Translations under genes and position numbers: made by a program
Part shown: in pieces, positions 23,245 to 31,550 of the stretch
How positions within the stretch are numbered: position 1 is the first letter of the stretch
Layout: each line of letters opens with the position of its first letter
Source: Conidiobolus incongruus B7586
Taxonomy: Eukaryota; Entomophthoromycota; Entomophthoromycetes; Entomophthorales; Conidiobolaceae
Length of the DNA stretch: 31,550 nt
Direction of reading: 5' to 3'
Assembly: GCA_000697335.1 (NCBI GenBank)
Contig: JNEM01008712.1
Coordinates: forward strand, 1 to 31,550
The notes under the pieces: generated by a model
What the model was told of the DNA's origin: nothing
The model's database searches: none
What the model saw: only the letters and a program-made list of their open reading frames with translations

Positions 23245-24679
23245 ATGAATCAATTAATCAAATCTTCATTACCTTCTGGTTATAATGAAGAAGAAGATAA
23301 CTCTCGTCCATCTCAAGAGGTCGTTCAAGAAACAGCTGATAGAACAAGGGCTGCTTTAGAAAAACTTGTTAATAGTAATTTATTCAATTTTAATTTAACT
23401 TATTATATCTAACCTTTTATAGAAAAAATTTCTGCTGCTCAACCTAAAAATGTCGTCAAAAAAGAATCAAGTGCAAGTTATTATCGATACACACCTGCTC
23501 AACAAGGCTCTAATTTTAATTCTGGAGCTCAACAGAGAATTATTAAAGTCGTCGAAATGAAGGCTGACCCCTTTGAACCTCCTAAATTTAAACACAAAAA
23601 AGTCCCAACTGGTAAAAAAGCTATTTTTAAATTTATAAATGTTTCTGACGCTTTGAAATAGGTCCTGGTTCACCACCTGCTCCTGTATTACATTCTCCTC
23701 CTCGCAAAGTTACAGCTCAAGAACAAAAAGACTGGATTATTCCACCTTGTATATCTAATTGGAAAAACACCAAAGGTTATACTATTCCACTAGACAAAAG
23801 ATTGGCTGCAGATGGTAGAGGATTACAAGACGTTCAAATTAATGATAAATTTGCTCTATTCTCCGAATCACTTTACACTGCTGCCCGAATTTCTCGTGAA
23901 GAAGTTAAGCAAAGAAATAGTCTTCAACATAAGATGGCTGAGAAAGAGAAGATGAAAAAAGAAGAGAATCTGCGCGAACTTGCTCAAAAAGCTCGTGAGA
24001 ATCGGTAAGATAATTGTTACATGGTATTAGCATGACTCTAACCTTTTTTAGTGCTGGATTTTCTAATCAACAGGCTACTAAATCAGATGAATCTAACTCT
24101 GAGTATGATAGCGAAGAAGAATCGTTCTCTAAAATGAAAGAACGTGATGAAATAAGAAGACAAAAACAAAAAGAACGTGAAAGAGAGTATAGGTTGTCTA
24201 AAATGGGTTCTGAAGCTCGTGCCAAGTACCTATCTCGCAATGAGAACCGAGATATTTCTGAAAAGATTTCTTTGGGACTTGCTCGACCAACTGTCAGCAA
24301 AGATTCCTTATTGGATTCTAGACTATTTAACCAAGTTGAAGGAATTGCTTCTGGATTCAAGGATGATGACGTTTACAATATCTATGATAAGCCTCTATTC
24401 ACTGGCTCCACCGCCAATTCTATCTATCGACCTACTCGCAATGCCGACGATTACGAAGACCAAGCTGGAGTCAATGAAATGCTCAAGCAAGATCGCTTTG
24501 GATCTACTCTTTCTTCTCGCGGGTTCAAAGGTGCCGATCCCTCACAATCTCGATCTGGGCCTGTTGAATTTCAAAAAGAAATGTCATTTGCAGATCCATT
24601 TCAACTTGAAGAATTTAGTAATGAGCTTAGCAAAAAGCGTCCAGCTGAAGAATCAGATTCCAATCCTAATAAGCGTTAA
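23245..24679 (+). CDS. SNW1: SNW1/SKIP/Prp45 spliceosome and transcription co-factor
   Basis: Exons 23245-23374, 23423-23611, 23662-24004 and 24052-24679 (introns 48, 50 and 47 nt; branch CTAAC in the first and third, CTGAC in the second) encode 429 aa. The hallmark SNWKNTKGYTIPLDKR is at 138-153, followed by LAADGRGLQ. Before it come RYTPAQQGSNFNSGAQQR (65-82) and SPPAPVLHSPPRK (110-122). After it come a Lys/Glu-rich helix (about 185-221) and the NRDISEKI, YNIYDKPLF and SIYRP blocks, ending in a basic KRPAEE...NKR tail. The protein is mostly disordered and threads through the activated spliceosome (NTC-related). Compared with human SNW1 (536 aa) it lacks roughly the first 110 residues, including the GWIPR..FGDGGAFPEI segment; yeast Prp45 (379 aa) lacks it too. 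In-frame stops lie just upstream of the ATG. Confidence 0.94.
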
Positions 24680-27600
24680 AATTTATCCGTCATAGCATAT
24701 TTGAAGGTTACATTTTTTCGACCATATACACTGTATATCACCCATTAAGTTTGCCAAAGTTTTATTAATATTAACTCGTTTTAATATATATATTTTCTTT
24801 TTCTATGCTTTTTTATTTTTATCCCGACTTTTATTAACAAGTGAATTGTTTTGTATTATTTGATTAAATAAATCACATTTTAAATTCAAGCTTATTGCTT
24901 GAAACATGTTTATTATTAATAAATTTTAATTATGGTTTAGATTTTGTTTAATTATTATGAATAATATTTATAAACTTTGATTTTTTTGATTAACTATGAT
25001 CTATATTTATATTTATTAACTGACCAAATGAATATATTAATCAAATACATAAAATATAAACAATTAAAAAAATGAAAATTTTAATTTTGTCTTAAATGTA
25101 TTAACTAATCAAAATTTATTCACTTTTTCCAAGTATTTTTATACTATGCTGCAGAGTATGTTATACTGAAAACTTTTATATCTCCAACATTCAATACACT
25201 ATTAATTAAAAGATTACTAATATATCTATAGATATTTTAGTTTTGTCAAAATGTATTATATAAAAATAATTTTCAAAAATATATCAATGATTAATTCAAG
25301 AATTAGATTATAATATATATTTTGAATAAGTCTGATCCTAAATTCAAACCAAATATTTATTCCAATATTGTTTTTATAATTAAATTGGAGTATTTCATTA
25401 GTATTTTCTAAGTTTATTAACAAATTACATATCGAAATATTATAACATATGCTTATATATCATCATCTTCAAAAGGAAAAATAATTTTGATATTTTCATT
25501 TTACAATAGATATTATATATCAAATAAGGATGAAAAATGACATATTTTAATATTTAAATACTGAAACTAACCTAACCACCATAAAGATTTACACAATTAG
25601 AAATAATTTCAATTGCTAACTTGTTAATATTATTCAATTATCAATTCACCACCAGAATTATTAATTTTTTGTCAAAATTAGTGCAATTCAGATTACAAAA
25701 TTGTATATATATTGAATAATATCAACGTCGCAAAGGATTAACAATATCTGAGATATCATTATTAAATTATATACTTTGACTTAAGAACTCCAATTGAATT
25801 AATTATTAGGTTTTTCAATTGATTTTTAATATGATTATATAATTGATAATTAATTTTCCCTGTATAGAAATTATATTTTATTACTTTTGAGGTAATATAT
25901 AATCTACTCAAATTACTAAATACCAGAAAATAATATGATCTGATAATCAATTAATAATAATATTTTATTTTGGATAATGAAACTGTTAGATTGGTTAATT
26001 TAATTATATTATCCTAAACGAATATACATGAATATTAAGCAATTTTTACAGCTTGCTGGCATAAATCAAGGGTTGAATCCACCCCTGTATCATATTAGAA
26101 AAAATAAAAAAATTAAATTTAGAACAAAATGTCTAATTAATTTTATTAATACTTGTTTAATTAAGGGATGTAGAATTAAATTGATATATTATCATTAAAA
26201 ATATAATAATTATCCTTATGAGTATTGAGCTCAATATACTATTACTTTATAAAGTTAACAATATGTTAAATATAGGGATATTAGTTGATTTTAAAAAAGG
26301 ATGAATTGTTGCAAATTAAATTAGCAATATGTTTTATCAGCTAATACGGCATTTAAATATTTAACATTGAATCTTAATCAAATGAATAATAGTGATTAAT
26401 ATGAGCTTTAATATAACAAATACTTTGAAATATTTGGATGTTAAATAAATATAGTGTGATAATAATATTTAAAAGGTTTAAAATGATTTAACCCAAATTT
26501 TATTTCAGTTAAAATCTCTAAATTATAGATTGATTTGGATCATTTTTACAATTAACAAAATTGGAAGAGATTATACTCTATAATCAATATTTAAAAATTA
26601 AAATGTTACTCCCTAATCAGAAATAAATTAAATGTTTTGCATATTCTAATTATCCAATCATAGTCTGTTAGTATATTAATGATTAAATATTTATTCAATG
26701 TTTAAAGTGATAAAAAATAATATTGAAAACTATTATATGATTATTTTTTAATACCTTGCCAAATTGATTATATTAATTTAAAGTTATATATGATTATTTA
26801 ATAATATTTCGAATTTTTATTTTCTATTTGATTTTAATAATATAAATTTATTTGTGTATTGGTGTTGAATAATTTGGCTTTGTGTGGTGCTATATTTTAT
26901 TTATTTCAAAATAATGAAGATTTTAGCTGATTGTATAGATTCTTTGAATTTTCCTTTAAAATAGCTATCATCATAGCATTATTTAATTACATTTCTTTTC
27001 ATAGTCTCAATCACTACTTGATTACTATACCTATTGATTTATATTAGCTATTAACTATTAACTATTAACTATAAAAAATTATTCAGATTGAATGTATTTT
27101 ATCACTATTAAATTGTAAAATGATTGTTTCAATATAAAATGAAATACTATAAATATCTTTAGTATCTTGTTAAATGTCAAATCTTGTATATATAAGTAAT
27201 TAATTAGTCACACTATATTTCATTTGACCCATGATTTCAGTACATTTTGTCTGAATAAAGACTTAATATGAATAATCACTTAGGAATATTAAACTTTTAT
27301 TTGAAACTTAAAATAAATAAATATTCATTTGATAAACTGTATTTGGTAATTTATTGAAGATCGTTCAGGAATAGCAAACAATTTGAAACATATTATTACT
27401 AGATAGAAGATTAATGTATTTAATAGTTTGAGTGAATAAATATATAGTATTATCTACTCATTAGATATATTTAAATATATTTATATTAATTAATTATTCG
27501 GATATAAATCAATGTAAAAGGATGAATATTAAATTTTATTTAGAATTAACCATTTATGAGTTTGAGTAACCAATTAATATGATTCATTATCCCTTTATTT

Positions 27601-28031
27601 TAGGAGTAAACGTGAGTTCATATGAAATAGGAGGATTAAATTAGAAACTATTTGTTTGTGTGAATAAGATATGATAAATAAGAAAACGGATACTATGGCT
27701 AATGATAATAGCGAGTCTAGGAGATAAAGCTTAAAATGAAACTTATCAAAAATTGCGCCCTGTATTTTGACAAATTAAACAGAATAGTTGGTTAAGTCAA
27801 TTAGCCACAGGTTAAGGTTATTTGTTTCAATTTGATTGAGGATATTTTAAAAACTAGACAAGTCTCTTGATTTTCGTTTTTCACCCTGTAATTTGAATTT
27901 TCATTAATTTTCTTGTGACTGGTTTTGTTTTATTCATAACTAAGCTAATTTAGTCGATTATTGTGTTATAAATATACTCTGAGTGTCCATTGGATTTTAG
28001 TTCTTTTATTTAGCTAATTTTATTTATCAAA
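24680..28031. other. A+T-rich intergenic DNA between SNW1 and the G-alpha gene
   Basis: About 3.35 kb. No credible ORF; a 62-codon minus-strand frame at 25762-25950 is low-complexity. A lone box-B-like GGGTTGAATCC at 26070-26080 has no box A partner. The last 430 nt are less A+T-rich and probably contain the G-alpha promoter and 5' leader. Confidence 0.55.
27967..27974 (+). promoter_or_regulatory. Possible TATA box of the G-alpha gene
   Basis: TATAAATA lies 57 bases before the G-alpha ATG. The form is canonical, but such strings are common in DNA this rich in A+T, so position is the only support. Confidence 0.25.
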
Positions 28032-29282
28032 ATGGGTTGTGGAAATAGTGCAGATAGACCTGCTAATAGCGCCAATATTGAAAATCAAATTCGTGCTGAT
28101 AAGGCCAATATGAGCAATGAAATCAAGCTGCTATTACTAGGTAATGAATATTATCCCTTATATCTATTTTTTTCATTAAACGTCTTCTAGGTTGTGGTGA
28201 GGCTGGTAAAAGCACCACGTTTAAACAGATGAATATGCTTCATAACCGTCGTTACACCGACGAGGAAAGGTGTGACTTCAAAGAGTGCATTTTCTCCAAT
28301 ACCATTGTTTCCATGAAAGTAATATTAAGTGCAATGGACCAGCTGGGAATTGACTTAGCCGATGAGTCCCTTGAAGAATATGCCGAAGTAATCATGGATG
28401 CACCAGACGACTATGACCAAAGCTTTCTTGAGCCTTCCATAGCCACTGCGCTTCAAAAATTATGGAGCGACGCAGGTGTCAAGGCTTGTTTTGCCCGATC
28501 AAGGGAATATCAGCTTAACGACTCTGCAGGCTAGTAAGTTATATACTATTTGTGTTATTCAAAGTTCTGATATACGCTTGTAGCTTATTTGACTCAGTGG
28601 AGCGTTTCTCCAAAGAAGACTATATCCCAACCGAGCAGGACGTGCTAAGGTCACGAGTGAAATCCACTGGTGTTGTTGAAACATCTGTTCAAATCGGGTC
28701 TTATACATACAGGATAGTAGATGTCGGTGGACAGCGTTCTGAAAGGAAAAAATGGATCCACTGCTTCGAAGATGTGACTGCCATCATCTTCATCTGCGCT
28801 GCCAATGAATATGACCAAATGCTTTATGAAGACAACTCTGTGGTAAATATATATGCTTAGTGATATATTTATGATATTGATTTAATGGATATAGAATCGA
28901 ATGCAAGAATCATTTACTCTATTTGACTCGGTGTGCAACTCCAAATGGCTCATTAACGTGCACTGTATTGTTTTCTTGAACAAAACCGATATTCTGAAGA
29001 AAAAACTTGAGACTTCCCATGTCAAAGACTATTTCGAAGACTTCACTGGTAATATATATTTACTTATTACTGTGATTTTTACTAATTTTTTTAGGCCCTG
29101 AGAATGATATGGATGCCGCACTAGAGTTTTTCAAATCTAAGTTCGAATCAATGAACAAGAATAAGAAGAAGAAGATATATGTCCACTACACATGTGCCAC
29201 TGACACCGAGCAAATGTCCAATATTGTCCAGTCTGTTTCCGATATCATGGCAAATAACCTGCTTAACTCTAAGAACCTCTAA
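28032..29282 (+). CDS. Heterotrimeric G-protein alpha subunit
   Basis: Five exons (28032-28140, 28191-28533, 28584-28842, 28895-29048, 29095-29282) with introns of 50, 50, 52 and 46 nt encode 350 aa, the usual length. The N-terminus MGCGNS fits N-myristoylation at Gly2 and palmitoylation at Cys3. Nucleotide-binding elements: P-loop GCGEAGKST (37-45), switch I RSRVKSTG with the catalytic Arg175 and Mg-binding Thr179, DVGGQ with Gln201 (197-201), NKTD (266-269) and TCATDT (321-326). The P-loop departs from the almost invariant GAGESGKST at two places (A to C, S to A), although Glu, Lys and the following Ser-Thr remain. The C-terminus NNLLNSKNL lacks the cysteine ADP-ribosylated by pertussis toxin and the usual Gly-Leu ending, so receptor coupling may differ. 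It belongs to the membrane-associated GTPase family coupled to seven-helix receptors; the subgroup is undecided. Confidence 0.95.
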
Positions 29283-31120
29283 ACCAGTGCCCTGCTTATT
29301 TATACCTATCCAGCTTATTATGTTAATATTGACTATTATATACCATCTTTGTGATAATATAGGAATTGTAATTTCTCGGAGTATCTTTTTTATTTGCTAT
29401 GCCATTTTATTTGAAGATGATCATTTTATTCTCTGCTTTTTCTATCGTTGAGACGCTTCCTCCAACCAATTTAATTACTTGCGCTTTGTTCTATATCCAT
29501 GAGGTTGTTGAATGTATTAAAAAGTTTATAAATATATTATATAACCTAATCAAATATCTGTTTCATATTGGATAAAATATTATCAATATATTAAATTGTA
29601 CGAAATATTGTCAAACTATGTACATATTGATATTAAGGCTTTTATTCGAAGCTCAATGATATGAGCAATATATTCTCCATATGTTTATTAAAAATATACT
29701 AGTGTGTTTACCTTCAAAACATATGAATCCGGTGAAATGCCAAAAAGGCTGAGTCTTTACACTAAATGAGTTCAAATATGAAATTCTCTTTAGATTCAAC
29801 CAGTTAGAACCATCTTTATTCAAACTAAGTTTCAAGTTCGCTGCTTGCAATTATCAAATATGATTGATTTTCAACTAATTCAGCAATAAAATACCATATT
29901 AATTATGTGTAAAAATAATATTATTTCTCATGTTTGTTATTAATTAATTTGATCTCTTTCAGATCGATCGATTATAATTTCTTCATACCTCTAATATGCT
30001 CTCGAGTATATAATTCAGTGTATTAATATTAATAATGAATGTATATCGATTAATAATATTCAGGTTCATTATAAATATATGTTATAACCAACAAAATGAA
30101 TCAAATTAATTGTTAATGAAAATAACAATTATTTTTAAAATATTCAAATATATGAGGCAATCCTTCTAATACAATAGATTTAAACAACCAATCAATATTA
30201 AAGAAATAGGAATAAGAATAAATAGTGATTATAATAAAACAATTTAAAATGACATAGATATTATTTGAAATCAATTAAACATTGGAAATATAACTTGTTT
30301 TAGGTTAAATAAATCCAAAAAACACTAAATCATTTTTTATAAACTATTGGCTTTAGTTTGAAACCTTAAAATTGGAAATATATACAATGTATCAATGATA
30401 AACTTTAAACTATTCCAACTATGTTTCTTTATTTTTATTACACCTAAACCTCTTTATTTAATTCGAATACTAATATTGTATAATTTGCATATTTTGAAAA
30501 AATAATCTTCAATATAATTTTAAGTTATTGCATTAATACCACATTTATTAGAATGAATTGTATTGATAATATGTCAATACTTAACTATATTTATTGCTAT
30601 CATTATATTTAAATTAATATCTATTTTAATTTTTTGACATTTTACCATTCTATTAATATAATATTTTATTTGTTCTCAAGCTGAGAATTAAATAATTCAA
30701 TTGAGATTATAATGAAAATTTTGTGTGATGTTAACTTTGAATGAAAATTATTAAGGCATAAATAATATATTTGTGTTTCACCTTTTGGTATATTTTACAA
30801 ATTCACAATTATTTTTTATTTTTCTTTATGATTTCTCAAATGGATAAGGTTTAAATATTCTATTCACTATATTTTAATTTACATATTCTTAAAGCATTAA
30901 AATGTTAGTAAGGTTAACTCAGTATTATCCCTCACTATTTAAGCCTAGTAAATTATACAATGCTATGTTTTTAATTATAATTTATATAGTCCTAGCAAGT
31001 TTGATATTAAATTAATATTATTAGTGTAGAAATTAAGTAATGGTATAATTTTGAAATTAAAATTAAATAAATAAATTAATAAATAATATATAAAAATTAA
31101 TAAATAATATAAAATTAATA
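29283..31120. other. Intergenic DNA downstream of the G-alpha gene
   Basis: About 1.8 kb. It begins with the G-alpha 3' flank. A less A+T-rich patch at 29653-29850 has a possible retroelement-derived frame (separate entry). No other gene, RNA or repeat was seen before the second mariner copy. Confidence 0.5.
29653..29850 (-). mobile_element. Possible Ty1/copia gag-like fragment (fossil)
   Basis: A minus-strand frame of 65 codons in a patch of more balanced composition contains LSLNKDGSNWLNLKRISYL, which resembles the start of fungal copia-type gag proteins (DGSNWxxWKxRI). No LTRs, protease, integrase or reverse transcriptase are recognisable nearby. If the resemblance is real this is a short old remnant; it could equally be chance. 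Confidence 0.25.
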
Positions 31121-31147
31121 ACCTCTTTTATTATTAATAACTCTTTT
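31121..31147 (+). repeat. Left terminal inverted repeat of mariner copy 2
   Basis: It starts ACCTCTTTTATTATTAATAA and matches the left repeat of copy 1 except near the outer tip and in the final T-run. The preceding TA is consistent with the target duplication. Confidence 0.65.
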
Positions 31148-31550
31148 CTATACTTTTAATAAGCTTTTAATATCTAAAAAATAATTCTTTTTAAAGATTG
31201 AAATTTAATATTTCATAAACTAATTTAATTTGTTAACAGGAATTTTTTTCTTATAAGCTATTTTTTTAATTATTTAAAATAATTATAATTATATAAGTTA
31301 TAATCAAGTAAATATATTAAATATAGTAACTCTTTCTAGTTTTTATATAAAAAATTTTTTATAGCTTTAATTTTATATATTTTATAATTATCATGTAAAA
31401 TAATAGTGTCTTTAATTTATATTAAAAACACCATTTAGAAATTATTTTATTTAAAAAAAAATTTATTATTAATTAACTTTTCATTTAGGTATTAAATAAA
31501 AAAACTATATAATATTATAATCTATTATAATAATTAATATTAATTTTTAT
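31121..31550 (-). mobile_element. Decayed mariner transposon, copy 2 (cut by window end)
   Basis: Same family and orientation as 12388-13466, from its left inverted repeat (about 31121-31147, preceded by TA) into the transposase region until the window stops. Shared blocks include the TIR core (TCTTTTATTATTAATAACT) and the HDN region, now HDNY (around 31394). Differences from copy 1 are mostly C-to-T or G-to-A, making this copy still more A+T-rich and closing more codons. The rest of the element lies beyond the right edge. Confidence 0.8.

Noticed and set aside
24177-24695. 172-codon plus-strand ORF overlapping the last SNW1 exon
   Set aside because: It is an out-of-frame shadow of the conserved SNW1 coding sequence.
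25762-25950. 62-codon minus-strand ORF
   Set aside because: Same low-complexity character; no supporting signal.
26070-26080. GGGTTGAATCC resembling a tRNA box B
   Set aside because: No box A or cloverleaf can be folded around it, and it differs from the consensus by a missing C.
27695-27727. Ten-codon ORF (MANDNSESRR) upstream of the G-alpha gene, a possible uORF
   Set aside because: It is 305 nt from the main ATG, and there is no evidence that the transcript reaches this far upstream.

Overview
The window reads as nuclear DNA of a very A+T-rich fungus (roughly four-fifths A+T by eye). The evidence is a division-II chitin-synthase-type protein, an SPX phosphate transporter of the PHO87/PHO90/PHO91 type, a trehalose-phosphate synthase-family gene, a fungal-style G-alpha subunit, and short GT..AG introns of 46-56 nt, several with a CTAAC or CTGAC branch site. 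The taxon cannot be fixed from this window. An early-diverging (zygomycete-grade) fungus is a guess based on composition and gene content only. Genes appear as islands of more balanced composition separated by 1-4 kb of A+T-rich DNA in which few features can be supported.

Layout, left to right. (1) 1-384, minus: 5' end of a GT20 trehalose-6-phosphate synthase/phosphatase-family gene that runs off the left edge. (2) 4301-6750, minus: complete two-exon SPX-DASS phosphate transporter. (3) 8404-8476, plus: tRNA-Phe(GAA), with an 18-nt fragment of its 5' end at 10360. (4) 9302-9789, minus: three-exon SNU13, whose first exon is only the ATG. (5) 12388-13466: decayed mariner (DD34D) transposon with TIRs and a TA duplication, next to an (AT)14 tract. 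(6) 14028-17878, minus: two-exon, 1265-aa chitin-synthase-like membrane protein whose DxD, EDRYL and QRRRW motifs are all replaced. (7) 20177-20615, minus: decayed NEDD8/RUB1 gene. (8) 21000-22094, plus: mitochondrial ribosomal protein uS9m, with a 13-nt last exon. (9) 23245-24679, plus: SNW1/SKIP/Prp45 spliceosome factor, lacking the usual N-terminal segment. (10) 28032-29282, plus: five-exon G-protein alpha subunit with an unusual P-loop and C-terminus. (11) 31121-31550: second mariner copy, cut by the right edge.

The genes are mostly independent housekeeping or signalling loci, and there is no obvious cluster. Two encode spliceosome components (SNU13 and SNW1), two act at the cell surface or in signalling (chitin-synthase-like protein, G-alpha), one in phosphate transport and one in trehalose metabolism. 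The most noteworthy items are the intact but apparently catalytically dead chitin-synthase relative, the uS9m gene in which retention of the last intron would remove the functional C-terminal tail, the NEDD8 pseudogene, and two mariner copies whose differences look like RIP (mainly CpA to TpA).
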